64,000 bases of DNA from Pseudomonadota bacterium (GCA_030653935.1 JAURYL010000022.1:1-64000), one strand, 5' to 3'; shown: positions 50,687-61,157, counted from the stretch's first letter. The notes: generated by a model from the letters alone, not told the origin. Numbers and translations: made by a program.

Positions 50687-51627
50687 TTTCAGGTTTTTCT
50701 TGCACCCCGGAATATGCCGAAGCTGCCCTTGCCGCGCGGGATTCTTGGAATTGGTTGGTGACTAGCGGGCGTGAGGCCAAGGAAACGGAAGATCGCAGCA
50801 CTTGGGGCGGGAAATACGTCTTGGAATTGCCCCGGTTGGCTTTGAAGCGCGCACGACAGGACACGCCACACCGCTTCCTATTGAAGGTGGGCCAGAGCGA
50901 GTGCGAGGTGAACTGGAACGAGCTGTATTCAACCATCTCGGAATACATTCCACCCGGATCGTCCATCCTGCTGGATACCACCCATCTGAGTTTCGACACC
51001 CTGCTTTATCTGTTGCACGCGTTGCGCGCCTGCCAGCCAGCCGCTCTGGACTGCCTGTATGTTGCGCCGGTCGATTTCCACGAGATAGAAACTGACCCAT
51101 TGGCCGTTCACGACACCCTGCCCATCGGCCAACCCAAGGGCTATGTCGCACTCACTACCGAGGAGACCCGTGCCCACAGCCGCCATATCGTGCTGTTGGG
51201 CTTCGATAAGGGTCGCGCCTGGAAATTCATCCAGCGCTATGACTGGGATGAGGCGCATCTCCACTTGGTTGTGGGTGATCCTCCGTTTGTCGAGAACGGC
51301 GCAGCCATTGCACTCGATGCCTGCCAACCCTGGCTGGAACCCTTCCAAAGGCGGTTTCCTGACCATATTCATGCGCTGGATGCCCGCGACCCCAATCAAG
51401 TGCATGATTTTCTTTCAAGACAATTGAAAGAGGCGAACTGGATCGACATCGTGCCGCTTGGTCCCAAGCCCATGCTGCTGGGTGTGCTTGCGTTCTATTT
51501 CGGCCTGTCCGACCAGGAGCGTGCACGGGTACGCTTGCTGTATGACTTTTCCGAACAACGCTCGCGCCGGTGCGGCGGCGTCCAGAGGATTTATTCCTGG
51601 GACTGCAACGGTTTCTATAGTCCATGA
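50683..51627 (+). CDS. Hypothetical Rossmann-like protein, cassette gene E (probable TTG start)
   Basis: LISGFSCTPEYAEAALAARDSW...SILLDTTHLSFDTLLYLLHALRACQP...LDCLYVAP; TTGA overlap with D stop, ATGA overlap with F. Confidence 0.65.
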   Translation: MISGFSCTPEYAEAALAARDSWNWLVTSGREAKETEDRSTWGGKYVLELPRLALKRARQDTPHRFLLKVGQSECEVNWNELYSTISEYIPPGSSILLDTTHLSFDTLLYLLHALRACQPAALDCLYVAPVDFHEIETDPLAVHDTLPIGQPKGYVALTTEETRAHSRHIVLLGFDKGRAWKFIQRYDWDEAHLHLVVGDPPFVENGAAIALDACQPWLEPFQRRFPDHIHALDARDPNQVHDFLSRQLKEANWIDIVPLGPKPMLLGVLAFYFGLSDQERARVRLLYDFSEQRSRRCGGVQRIYSWDCNGFYSP

Positions 51628-52799
51628 ACCCCTGGGCACAGTTTTACACACCGCAATCCGCCGGCCAGTTGCTGGTGAGCGCCATGCACAGCAAGCAGGC
51701 CGATACGGTGGTGGACATCGGTGTAGGTAGCGGTCAGTTGTTGCGCGCAGCCCGTGCGCGTTGGCAAGACGCTCGCTTGTATGCGGCTGATATTGATCAC
51801 CAGCATGTTGAAGCGGCGCGAAATTGTTTTCCCGAGGCCGTTTGCCGCAAGCTGGATGCGCTACGGATTTGTCTGCCGGCCAAACTCGGCCTGGAGGAAG
51901 GCCAAGCCGACGTGGCGGTTTGCAATCCGCCCTATCTGCCAGTCACCGATTTACCCGAGATTCACGACATCCTGCGGGCGGCGGATTTGCATGACTGCTT
52001 CTCCGCAAAGCGGGTCACCACGGAAATCATCTTTATCGCCCAGAACCTACGCCTTCTGCGCCCCGGCGGCGAGCTGGCGGTGATCGTTCCGGATGGTCTG
52101 GCAACTCATAGCCACTATGCCGAGTTGCGCCAGGCTTTGTGTGAGCGTCACGGTTTGTACCGAGTCATCCAATTGCCGGATCGTTTCTTTGCGGGGACGG
52201 AAGCACGCACTCACATTTTTTATCTGCGCAAGCAGGGAAAGCCTGTCAGCACAATTCGTTTGGTGGGGGCAACGCCAAATGGCGATCTCGCGGAGGAGGT
52301 AGCCATCGTTCCCGACTCCGCGCGGACACGCTTGGATTACAGTTTTTATGCCCATGCGGTGAGTGCGCCACTCGCGACCATCACCCTGCGTGATTTGGGC
52401 GCCGAGATCGTGCGCGGAATGTTTACCCATCAGGAGTGCAGAAAGCAGGCCTTCCCTTTTTTTCATACGACCGATTTCAAGCGTTTTCCCGATGGTCGGG
52501 TTATCTATCCCGGACACGTCGATTACCCCGAACGCTGGGGGGCACGGGCTGGGGACATCCTGGTGCCGCGTGTCGGCGCGCGTTGCCTGCACTATACGGC
52601 CAAGGTGGTGTCCGGACAGCCGGTGTTCACCGATTGCGTGTATCGCATCCGTGTGGAGGCGCGTTGGCGCCAAGCTGTTTGGAATGCCTTGTCTTCTGAG
52701 GCAGGTAGGAATTGGCGTATACAAGCGGCACATGGCGTCTGCGCGCGGGTGCTGGGAAAAGAAGTGTTGCTCAACTTCCCTACCCGTGTGGCTGAATGA
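51624..52799 (+). CDS. N6-adenine DNA methyltransferase with C-terminal specificity-like region, cassette gene F
   Basis: VVDIGVGSGQLLRAA SAM motif; DVAVCNPPYLPV catalytic NPPY; HsdS-like C-terminal region GDILVPRVGARCLHYTAKV. Confidence 0.85.
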   Translation: MNPWAQFYTPQSAGQLLVSAMHSKQADTVVDIGVGSGQLLRAARARWQDARLYAADIDHQHVEAARNCFPEAVCRKLDALRICLPAKLGLEEGQADVAVCNPPYLPVTDLPEIHDILRAADLHDCFSAKRVTTEIIFIAQNLRLLRPGGELAVIVPDGLATHSHYAELRQALCERHGLYRVIQLPDRFFAGTEARTHIFYLRKQGKPVSTIRLVGATPNGDLAEEVAIVPDSARTRLDYSFYAHAVSAPLATITLRDLGAEIVRGMFTHQECRKQAFPFFHTTDFKRFPDGRVIYPGHVDYPERWGARAGDILVPRVGARCLHYTAKVVSGQPVFTDCVYRIRVEARWRQAVWNALSSEAGRNWRIQAAHGVCARVLGKEVLLNFPTRVAE

Positions 52800-53452
52800 A
52801 ACACCAGCCCATCGCCCTTCTCGGCGGCACCTTCGACCCCATCCATTTCGGCCATCTGCGCCTGGCCGAGGAGTTGGCGGAGGTGCTGGAGATCGAGCAG
52901 GTGCGTTTCATTCCCGCCGGCCGGCCGCCGCATCGCGGGCAGCCGCGCGCGGCGGCGCGGCACCGGTTGGAGATGGCGCGCCTGGCTATCGCCGGGAACC
53001 CGCGTTTCGTGCTCGACGAGCGCGAGTTTCAGCGCGCTGCGCCCAGTTACAGCGTCGATACGCTTTCCGATCTGCGCGCCGAGTTGCCGGCCGCCACGCC
53101 TTTGGTGCTGTTCATGGGGGCGGATGCTTTCATGGGCCTGACCACCTGGCACGAATGGCGGCGGTTGTTCGAACTGGCGCATGTCGCGGTGGCGCATCGC
53201 CCGGGTTTTTCCGCCGCCGCATGGGAAGATGCGTTACCCGACCCCTTGCGCCGCCTGCTTGCCACGCACCGGGTGGAACAGCCCGGCGAAATCCTGGAAA
53301 AAGCCGCCGGCCGCATATTTCTTCATGGCATCACCCAACTGGACATTTCGGCCAGCCAGATTCGTGACCGCGCCCTGCGCGGCAAGAGCCTGCGCTATCT
53401 GTTGCCGGATGCCGTCATCGCTTACCTCAACGAGAACCATCTCTATGTCTGA
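52796..53452 (+). CDS. nadD: Nicotinate-nucleotide adenylyltransferase
   Basis: IALLGGTFDPIHFGHLRLAEEL; ISASQIRDRALRGKS. Confidence 0.96.
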   Translation: MKHQPIALLGGTFDPIHFGHLRLAEELAEVLEIEQVRFIPAGRPPHRGQPRAAARHRLEMARLAIAGNPRFVLDEREFQRAAPSYSVDTLSDLRAELPAATPLVLFMGADAFMGLTTWHEWRRLFELAHVAVAHRPGFSAAAWEDALPDPLRRLLATHRVEQPGEILEKAAGRIFLHGITQLDISASQIRDRALRGKSLRYLLPDAVIAYLNENHLYV

Positions 53453-53801
53453 ACATCTCTCCCCCGAACAACTCGCCAAGATCGCCGTCGCCGCCCTGGA
53501 GGAAATCAAGGGCAAGGACATCACCGTCATCAACGCCGGACACCTGACGTCGTTGTTCGACAAGATGATCATCGCCACCGGCGATTCCACGCGCCAGGTG
53601 AAGTCGCTGGCCGACAACGTGCAGAAGATGCTGAAGGAGGCTGGCGCCGAGATCATCGGCATCGAGGGCGAGCAGGTGGGCGAATGGGTGCTGGTCGACG
53701 CCGGGGACGTGGTGGTGCACGTGATGCACCCGACGGTGCGCGCGCATTACAACCTGGAAGAACTCTGGGGCGCGGCGCGCAAGGCCAGACAGGCGCATTG
53801 A
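53445..53801 (+). CDS. rsfS: Ribosome silencing factor RsfS
   Basis: ALEEIKGKDITVINAGHLTSLFDKMIIATGDSTRQVKSLADNV. Confidence 0.95.
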   Translation: MSEHLSPEQLAKIAVAALEEIKGKDITVINAGHLTSLFDKMIIATGDSTRQVKSLADNVQKMLKEAGAEIIGIEGEQVGEWVLVDAGDVVVHVMHPTVRAHYNLEELWGAARKARQAH

Positions 53802-53873
53802 GCCGGCAGGCTGCCAGGAGATCAGGCAATATCCTCATGACCTATCCGGGCCAGGGTGGCCGCGCCTGACCCC

Positions 53874-56639
53874 ATGCATCCAAAAAACCTCAGCCTGAAG
53901 CTGCGTCTGGTCGCCGTGATCGGCGTCCTGGCGCTGCTTGGTTCGCTGCTTCTGAGCAGCCTGGCGAGCCAGCTCAGCCGTCGCCAGATCGAGCACGACC
54001 AGAGTGCGTTGCTGGAGAACATCGCGGTGCGGATGACCTCGCAACTGGCGCAGGACATGAGCACGCGCGCCGGCGAGCTGTTGTTCCTGTCACATCTGGA
54101 TCGCGTCCGCGAACGAGGCTATCCCGCCGAGAAGAAACAGGCGTTGTTCGACCAGGTGCGCGCCGCCTATCCGTTCTACGCCTGGATCGGCATCACCGAC
54201 CGCGACGGCAACATCGTCGCCGGCACCGACGGCAAGCTGGTCGGCAAGAGCGTGGCGCAGCGCGACTGGTTTCTCAAGGGGCGCGACGGCCTGCATTTCG
54301 GTGACGCCCACGATGCCTTCCTGCTGGCCAAATTCCTGCCGAAACCGAAATGGGACGACTTGCCGCTACGGCTGGTCGACATTTCGGCGCCGGTATTCGA
54401 TGAAAAAGGCGAGTTGCTCGGTGTCCTCTGCGGCCATCTGAGCCTCGACTGGGCTTTCGAGGCGCGCGAGCGGATGCCGGATCAACTCGCGCGCGAGCAT
54501 CTCGATCTGGTGGTGTTGAACCGTGAGGGCAAGGTGCTCATGGGCACCCCGACGCTGCCCTCGCTCAAGGTCGACCTGAGCGGCCTCGGCATCGTCAGTG
54601 GCGTTGGCGAAGGCCGGCCATTGGTGGAGACCTGGCCGGACGGCCAACGTTATCTTGCCGCCATAGCGCGCGACGCCGGCTTTCGCAACTACCCCGGCCT
54701 CGCCTGGTCGGTGCTGGTACGCAAACCGGAGGCGGTCGCCTTCGCGCCGGCGGCGACGCTGTCGCGCTGGATTCTGCTGGGCGGTCTGGTCACCGCGCTG
54801 CTGTTCGCCCTGGCGTTGTGGACGGTGCTGAAACGCGCCTTGCGGCCACTGGAGCAAATCAGCGCCGCCGCCGAGCGCATTCGCCTGGAAGATCTCACGG
54901 CGACGATTCCCCAACCCGAGGGCGATGGCGAACTGGCATCGTTCGCTCGTTCCCTGACCGCGCTGGTGAGCACGTTACAAGCGCGCAACGCCGAATTGCG
55001 CCTGATCAGCCGGGTGTTCGAGGAGAGCGGCCAGGGCATTCTTGTCACCGACGCGGAAAACCACATCGTGCGGGTCAACCAGGCTTTCACCCGGATTACC
55101 GGCTATGCCCCGCAAGAGGTGTTCGGCCAGAACCCGAAGCTGCTGGCATCGGGTTTCCAGGATGCGGATTTCTATCAGGCGATGTGGTCGGCGATCAATG
55201 AACTTGGCGTCTGGCGCGGCGAGATCAGCAATCGCAACAAGGATGGCGAGCTTTATATGGAGTGGCTGACCATCAACGTCCTGCGCGACGAGCAGGGCCA
55301 GGTCAGCCATCACATCGCCCTGTTCGACGACATCACCGAGCGCAAACAGATCGACGCGGAACTGGAGCGCCATCGTCACCGCCTTGAGACGATGGTTGAG
55401 GAACGCACTGCGCAGCTCACCGCGACGAATCATGAGCTGGAGATCGCGCGCGACCTGGCGGAGGACGCCACCCGCGCCAAGAGCGCGTTCCTCGCCAACA
55501 TGAGCCACGAGATACGCACGCCGATGAACGCCATCCTGGGCATGGCCCATTTGATGCGGCGCGCGGGCGTGACGGCGAAACAGCGCGAGCAGCTGGACAC
55601 GATCCGCAATGCCGCGCAGCACCTGCTCAATGTCATCAACGGCATCCTCGACCTGTCCAGGATCGATGCCGGAAAGCTCGCGCTCGAGCGCGTCCATGTC
55701 CAGGGAGACAGCCTCCTGGCCAATGTCGCCTCCATGCTCGCCGAGCGCGCCGCCGCCAGGGGCCTGAGCCTGCGCGTGGAGGCGGAGCGGTTTCCCGGCA
55801 ACCTGCTGGGTGATCCGACCCGGCTCACCCAGGCGCTGCTCAACTTTGCCGGCAACGCCATCAAGTTCACCGAGGGCGGCGAGATCGTCCTGCATGGCCG
55901 CGTCCTGGAAGAAGACGACGCGAGCGCGCTGTTGCGTTTTGAGGTGCGGGATGGCGGCATCGGCATCGCGCCGGAGGCGCTCTCCCGCCTGTTCGCGGCC
56001 TTCGAACAGGCGGACGCCTCCACCACCCGCAAGTATGGCGGCAGCGGCCTCGGGCTTGTGATCAGCCGCCGTCTGGCGCGGCTCATGGGGGGCGAGGCCG
56101 GGGCCGAGAGCACACCGGGGGTCGGCAGCACCTTCTGGTTCAGCGCGCGCCTGGACAAGGGCGAGGTGGCGGCGGTCGAGCGCGTCGCCGTGGCGAACGG
56201 CGATGACGCGGAGGCGATCCTGGCGCGCGACCACACGGGCACGCGCATCCTGCTGGTCGAGGATGAGCCGGTCAACCGCATGGTGGCGCTGGAACTGCTG
56301 GCGGACACGGGGCTGTGCGTGGAGACCGCCGCGGATGGCGGCGAGGCCCTGCGCAAGGCCGGCGATACCGCCTACGCGCTGATACTGATGGACATGCAGA
56401 TGCCGGAAATGGACGGCATCGAGGCCACACGGCGCATTCGCCAGTTGCCCGGCCACGCCACGACACCGATCCTCGCGATGACCGCGAATGCCTTCGCCGA
56501 GGACAGGGAGCGTTGCTTCGCCGCCGGCATGAACGACTTCCTCGCCAAGCCGGTGGATCCCGACAAACTGTTCGTCACCCTGCTGAAGTGGCTGGCTCAG
56601 GGCCGGGAACGCGGCGCCGCCGGCGCGGGGGAAGCATGA
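53874..56639 (+). CDS. Hybrid sensor histidine kinase (Cache-HAMP-PAS-HisKA-HATPase-REC)
   Basis: [59 protein letters not shown]...[12 protein letters not shown]. Confidence 0.92.
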   Translation: MHPKNLSLKLRLVAVIGVLALLGSLLLSSLASQLSRRQIEHDQSALLENIAVRMTSQLAQDMSTRAGELLFLSHLDRVRERGYPAEKKQALFDQVRAAYPFYAWIGITDRDGNIVAGTDGKLVGKSVAQRDWFLKGRDGLHFGDAHDAFLLAKFLPKPKWDDLPLRLVDISAPVFDEKGELLGVLCGHLSLDWAFEARERMPDQLAREHLDLVVLNREGKVLMGTPTLPSLKVDLSGLGIVSGVGEGRPLVETWPDGQRYLAAIARDAGFRNYPGLAWSVLVRKPEAVAFAPAATLSRWILLGGLVTALLFALALWTVLKRALRPLEQISAAAERIRLEDLTATIPQPEGDGELASFARSLTALVSTLQARNAELRLISRVFEESGQGILVTDAENHIVRVNQAFTRITGYAPQEVFGQNPKLLASGFQDADFYQAMWSAINELGVWRGEISNRNKDGELYMEWLTINVLRDEQGQVSHHIALFDDITERKQIDAELERHRHRLETMVEERTAQLTATNHELEIARDLAEDATRAKSAFLANMSHEIRTPMNAILGMAHLMRRAGVTAKQREQLDTIRNAAQHLLNVINGILDLSRIDAGKLALERVHVQGDSLLANVASMLAERAAARGLSLRVEAERFPGNLLGDPTRLTQALLNFAGNAIKFTEGGEIVLHGRVLEEDDASALLRFEVRDGGIGIAPEALSRLFAAFEQADASTTRKYGGSGLGLVISRRLARLMGGEAGAESTPGVGSTFWFSARLDKGEVAAVERVAVANGDDAEAILARDHTGTRILLVEDEPVNRMVALELLADTGLCVETAADGGEALRKAGDTAYALILMDMQMPEMDGIEATRRIRQLPGHATTPILAMTANAFAEDRERCFAAGMNDFLAKPVDPDKLFVTLLKWLAQGRERGAAGAGEA

Positions 56640-57190
56640 CGCCGCTGCCTGATATCCGCCGCGTGCGCGCCTGGCTGAAACGCGGCGGTGTGATCGCCTA
56701 CGCCACCGAATCCTGTTTCGGCCTCGGTTGCGACCCGCGCAACGCCCGCGCGGTGCGGCGGATTCTCGCCTTGAAGCGGCGGCCGCGAGCCAAGGGGTTG
56801 ATTCTGATCGGTTCCGAATTTGCTCAGTTCAAGCGCTTCCTGGCGCCGCTTCCGGCGTCTCTGGTCGCGCGTTTCCCGCAATGGTGGCCGGGGCCGAATA
56901 CCCTGTTGTTGCCCGCCGCGCGGCATTGCCCGCGCCTGCTCTGTGGCCGCCACGAGCGGTTGGCGGTGCGGCTGACGGCGCATTGCGAGACCGCGCGTCT
57001 GTGCCAGGCGCTGGGCATGGCCCTGGTCTCCACCAGCGCCAATCGCGCGGGCCGGCGCTCCCTGAAGACCGCGGCCGCCTGCCGTCAGGCCTTCGGCCCC
57101 GGGGTCTGGGTGCTGCCTGGGCGTATCGGTCGCCGGCGCGGCCCCTCCACCATCCTCGATCCATTTTCCGGAACGGTGTTTCGCGTCTGA
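56636..57190 (+). CDS. tsaC: Sua5/YciO/YrdC family, threonylcarbamoyladenylate synthase TsaC-like
   Basis: [20 protein letters not shown]...[15 protein letters not shown]...[10 protein letters not shown]. Confidence 0.85.
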   Translation: MTPLPDIRRVRAWLKRGGVIAYATESCFGLGCDPRNARAVRRILALKRRPRAKGLILIGSEFAQFKRFLAPLPASLVARFPQWWPGPNTLLLPAARHCPRLLCGRHERLAVRLTAHCETARLCQALGMALVSTSANRAGRRSLKTAAACRQAFGPGVWVLPGRIGRRRGPSTILDPFSGTVFRV

Positions 57191-57211
57191 GCGCGGGACT
57201 GTCGCTGACCT

Positions 57212-58789
57212 TTGTTTCCCGTTTCCTGGCAGGTTCTGCTCGCTTATGCCCTGTGCAGCCTGGTGCTGGACGCCGCGAGCAACCCACAGACGGTGTTGCC
57301 GCTGGCGCTGGTGCCGTGGACGCCACCCATCGGCCTCGCCCTGGCTTTTCTCCTGCTCCACGGCAGTCGCTACGCGCCCTGGCTGATCGCCGTCACCTTC
57401 CTGCTCGGTTTGCCGGTTCATGGTCAGCCCGGCGACTGGCTGGCCGCGTTGTGGGCGGCCACCCTGCTGATGCTCGGCTTGCTCGGTATCAGTACCTGGC
57501 TGATTCGTGGCCTGAAGATCGATTCCGGCCTGTCCAGCCAGCGAGATCTGTCCTGGTTCGTGGTCGCGGCCGTGGTCGGCGCCATGCTCGATTCCGGGGT
57601 CCATGTCTTCGCGCGCAGCCCGGAGGCGGCGCCGGACGTCTGGGCCTGGGGCGCCGATCTGGTGAACTACTGGGTGGGGGCGTTGATCCGCCTGCTCGTC
57701 ATCGCGCCCCTGGTGCTGGTGCATGCCCGCCACGACTGGGCCGCCTGGCGTAGCTGGCGGCCAAGCCGGGAAATGATCCTGCAGGCGATCACCATCGCCG
57801 TCGCCCTGGCGGTGATTTTTGGCCTCAAGTTCACCGACGAATTCAAGTTCTTCTACTTGCTGTTCCTGCCGCTGATCTGGGTCGCCATGCGCCACGGCAT
57901 CCAGGGCGCCACCGCCGCGCTTGCCTATATCCATATCGGGCTCAACGCCATCCTCGAATGGCGCGGCCTGCACGTGGTGGCGGTGGTGGAGTTCCAGATG
58001 CTGATGCTGGGCCTGACCATCACCGGCCTGTTTCTCGGGCTCACCGTCAGTGCCCGCCGCGCGGCGGAAGAAAAGCTGCACCAGCGCGAAGCCGAGCTCA
58101 ACCAGGCGATGCGCCTGGCCGCCGCCGGTGAAATGACGCAGGCCATCGCCCACGAACTCAACCAGCCACTGTCCGCCCTCGCCAACTACGCGCGCGCCAG
58201 CCGGGCGATGCTGGACGCGCCGGAACAACATGGCACGTTGCTGGCCGAGACGCTTGGCAAGATCGACCGCGAAGCCACCCGCGCCGGCCAGGTGGTGCAC
58301 CGCCTGCGCGAATTCTTCCGCGGCGGCGGCCTGCGCCTGGAGACGTTGAGCGCCGCCGAACTGATCGAGGAAGGCCTCGCCCCGGCGCGCCGCCGCGCCG
58401 AGCGCGCCGGCATCGCGGTCTCGGTCGATCTGCACGGCGACTTGCCGCTATTCCTGGCCGACCGCGTGCAGATGGGCACGGTGCTGCACAACCTGTTGGT
58501 GAACGCGATCGAGGCGATCGAGAGCGACGACCCGAAAACCCGCGCCATCGCCATCACCGTGCGGCAACTGGACGCCGGACGCCTGCGCTTCTGTGTGCGC
58601 GACAGCGGTCGCGGCGTGGTTCCGGAAATGCGCGGGCGGCTGTTCGAGTCCTTCGCCACCAGCAAGCCCGAGGGCATGGGCCTGGGGCTGACGATCAGCC
58701 GCACCCTGGTGGAGGCGCACGGCGGTGAACTGTTGCTGGATAATCTGCGCCCCACCCGTTTCTGTTTCACTCTACCGATCCAGCCATGA
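57212..58789 (+). CDS. MASE1-like membrane sensor histidine kinase (FixL-type transmitter)
   Basis: Multi-TM N-terminus; AAAGEMTQAIAHELNQPLSALANYARASRAML H-box; EGMGLGLTISRTLVEAHGG. Confidence 0.85.
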   Translation: MFPVSWQVLLAYALCSLVLDAASNPQTVLPLALVPWTPPIGLALAFLLLHGSRYAPWLIAVTFLLGLPVHGQPGDWLAALWAATLLMLGLLGISTWLIRGLKIDSGLSSQRDLSWFVVAAVVGAMLDSGVHVFARSPEAAPDVWAWGADLVNYWVGALIRLLVIAPLVLVHARHDWAAWRSWRPSREMILQAITIAVALAVIFGLKFTDEFKFFYLLFLPLIWVAMRHGIQGATAALAYIHIGLNAILEWRGLHVVAVVEFQMLMLGLTITGLFLGLTVSARRAAEEKLHQREAELNQAMRLAAAGEMTQAIAHELNQPLSALANYARASRAMLDAPEQHGTLLAETLGKIDREATRAGQVVHRLREFFRGGGLRLETLSAAELIEEGLAPARRRAERAGIAVSVDLHGDLPLFLADRVQMGTVLHNLLVNAIEAIESDDPKTRAIAITVRQLDAGRLRFCVRDSGRGVVPEMRGRLFESFATSKPEGMGLGLTISRTLVEAHGGELLLDNLRPTRFCFTLPIQP

Positions 58790-59403
58790 GCGAACCCATC
58801 ATCACCATCGTCGACGATGACGACGCCGTACGTGATTCACTGGCGTTGCTGCTCAATTTTCGCGGCTTTCGCTGCCGTGGTTTCGCCTGTGCCGAGGAGT
58901 GCCTGGCGGAGTGGCAGCCGGATTGGCGCGGCTGTTTGCTGCTGGACCTGCGCATGGGCGGCATGGATGGCCTCGCCCTGCAAAGCGCTCTGGCCGAACG
59001 CGGCTCGCGCCTGCCGGTGGTGTTCCTCACCGGCCATGGCGATATCGCTCATGCCCGCGCGGCGCTCAAGGCCGGCGCCGTCGATTTCCTGGAAAAACCC
59101 TATGCCGAGGCGGCGCTGCTGGAAGCCGTGCGCGAGGCGGTGGCGCGTGACACACGGCAACAGGCCGAACACGTCTATTCCAATGAAATCGTCATGCGCA
59201 TGGCGCGCCTGTCGGAACGCGAACGTCAGGTCATGGAGTTCGCCGTCGCCGGCAAGCCCAATCGGGAAATTGCCGTCCTCCTGGAGATCAGCCCGCGCAC
59301 CGTGGAAGTCTTCAAGGCGCGCATGATGGAGAAGATGCAGGCGCGCAGCCTGCCGGAGTTGGTGCGCATGCGGATGGGGTCGGGGGTGAAGCTCCCGCCC
59401 TGA
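58786..59403 (+). CDS. FixJ-type response regulator (REC-LuxR HTH)
   Basis: IITIVDDDDAVRDSLALLLNFRGF; LLLDLRMGGMDGL; LSERERQVMEFAVAGKPNREIAVLLEISPRTVEVFKARMMEKM. Confidence 0.92.
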   Translation: MSEPIITIVDDDDAVRDSLALLLNFRGFRCRGFACAEECLAEWQPDWRGCLLLDLRMGGMDGLALQSALAERGSRLPVVFLTGHGDIAHARAALKAGAVDFLEKPYAEAALLEAVREAVARDTRQQAEHVYSNEIVMRMARLSERERQVMEFAVAGKPNREIAVLLEISPRTVEVFKARMMEKMQARSLPELVRMRMGSGVKLPP

Positions 59404-59540
59404 ACGGGCGACGGCCCCAAAGCCAAATCACGACGGACTGAACGTGGTTTGGCGCAAACACACCATCCTCTGCTTGTATGGGTAACCCTTACGTGGCGAG
59501 ACGAATGCTCCCCGGCGCTCGGTAACCGAAAATTGCGCGG

Positions 59541-60125
59541 ATGCCCATAAAGAAATTCACACCCCATCCGTCTCGGGAAGAGGATGCCACCGTCAGTTGG
59601 GCACGGCGAAAGGAAACCATCCGTGGCGCGCTCAAACTGTTCCGTGTGTTGCTGGATGCGGTGAAGCGACACGCCGAGTGGGTGGAGTCGCACCATGGCA
59701 TCGGCGGCGCGCAACTTTGGGTGCTCTGGGAGCTGAGCCACACCCCCGGCATGCGCGCCGTGGACTTGGCCAAGAACATGGCGGTGCATCGCCACACGGC
59801 CGAGGCCATGCTCAATGAACTGTTGGCGAAAAACCTGGTCAGGTTCGAGACGGGTGGCGAAGCGCAGTCCCCCGTTTACTTCCTGACGCCCTTTGGCCAG
59901 CGCATCGCGGAGGCCTCGCCGGAACACGGCCAGGGGGTACTGAAGGCCGCTCTGGAGCAACTCCCGGATGCCGCGTTGGAGCAAGTTGTCGCTTCGATGC
60001 GCGCCGTTACCGAAAGCCTGCCCTTCCGCGAGGATCGCGCGGCGTTGCGGCCGCTGGCGGATCTATTGCGACCAACCGCGCATGAAGCGGCCCCTGGAAG
60101 TCCTCGAAACAAACCGGAGAAATGA
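59541..60125 (+). CDS. MarR-like winged-helix regulator
   Basis: GIGGAQLWVLWELSHTPGMRAVDLAKNMAVHRHTAEAMLNELLAKNLVRFET. Confidence 0.75.
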   Translation: MPIKKFTPHPSREEDATVSWARRKETIRGALKLFRVLLDAVKRHAEWVESHHGIGGAQLWVLWELSHTPGMRAVDLAKNMAVHRHTAEAMLNELLAKNLVRFETGGEAQSPVYFLTPFGQRIAEASPEHGQGVLKAALEQLPDAALEQVVASMRAVTESLPFREDRAALRPLADLLRPTAHEAAPGSPRNKPEK

Positions 60126-60126
60126 C

Positions 60127-60795
60127 ATGGACACACAGATCGACCTGTTCTTGACCTCGTTGCAAGCGTTCTGGGGGCAGATTGCCATATTTCTGCCGAA
60201 GCTCCTCGCCGCCGCCGTGCTGCTGCTGGCGGGCTGGCTGCTGGCCAGGTTGCTGCGCGCCGGCATGAAGCGTGGCCTGGAAGCCCTGGGTTTCGAGCGG
60301 ATCGCGGACAGTTCCGGCCTGGAAGCCCTGTTGCGCCAGGGAGGGGTGGAACTGTCGCTCTCCGGGCTCATCGCCGGCCTGGTTTACTGGCTGGTGTTGC
60401 TGGTGGTCGCTGTCTCCGCCGCCAACAGCCTGGGGCTGGATGCCGTCGCGGGTCTGGTCAATCGGGTGGTGTTGTATCTCCCCAATGTCATGGTCGCGAT
60501 CCTGGTGCTGTTGTTCGGAACCTTGTTCGCGCGTTTCCTCAACCGTCTGCTGTTCGCCTGGCTGAGCGGCATCAAGGCGCCGGCCGCGCTGACCATCAGT
60601 ACCGGCATGGAATACTCGATACAGGTGTTTGCCCTGTTCATCGCCCTGGAGCAGCTTCAGCTCGGCACTACCCTGCTTACCGTGGCCTTCGCCATCGCCT
60701 TCGGCGGCCTGGTCCTCGCCATGTCGCTGGCATTCGGGCTGGGTGGTCGCGAATGGGCGGCCGAGCGGATCAAGCACTGGTCGGTCAAGTCCTGA
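60127..60795 (+). CDS. Mechanosensitive channel-like protein with conserved TM helices
   Basis: PKLLAAAVLLLAGWLLARLLRAGMKRGLEALGFERIADSSGLEALLRQGG; two further TM repeats. Confidence 0.75.
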   Translation: MDTQIDLFLTSLQAFWGQIAIFLPKLLAAAVLLLAGWLLARLLRAGMKRGLEALGFERIADSSGLEALLRQGGVELSLSGLIAGLVYWLVLLVVAVSAANSLGLDAVAGLVNRVVLYLPNVMVAILVLLFGTLFARFLNRLLFAWLSGIKAPAALTISTGMEYSIQVFALFIALEQLQLGTTLLTVAFAIAFGGLVLAMSLAFGLGGREWAAERIKHWSVKS

Positions 60796-61157
60796 CGCCA
60801 TTCCCGCCCCGGCTCGGGGGAACATGTAAGCGCCGCGACGTCATCGCGGCGGCCGCATACGTGATCCCCTTACGCGCCCCCGCTAATTCAGACCCGCACG
60901 TATTTTTTTATTATCGCGACCGGCTTTCATCACGATACGTCTTCATGCAAGTACCCGCGTTCGCAACAGGTTCCAAGCAGCAAACTTCGCTCGCCGACAT
61001 TTCGGCCAGCCGATTCGCTTCTTTCTTTCATGCTGGTCGCGTTTCCGCTCATGTCGTTGAGCATCGCGGTCAGCCATCTCTACATCGGGTGGCACGCTAC
61101 ACCTGATTAAACGAGTCCCTTGAGCAGGACAGCTGCATGCGATAGCAGCATTTTTTT

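Noticed and set aside
56597-58435. 612-aa minus-strand ORF (and similar ones at 35148-36764 and 41168-42733)
   Set aside because: Antisense to tsaC/MASE1 kinase, octaheme cytochrome and leuS; composition typical of third-position GC bias.
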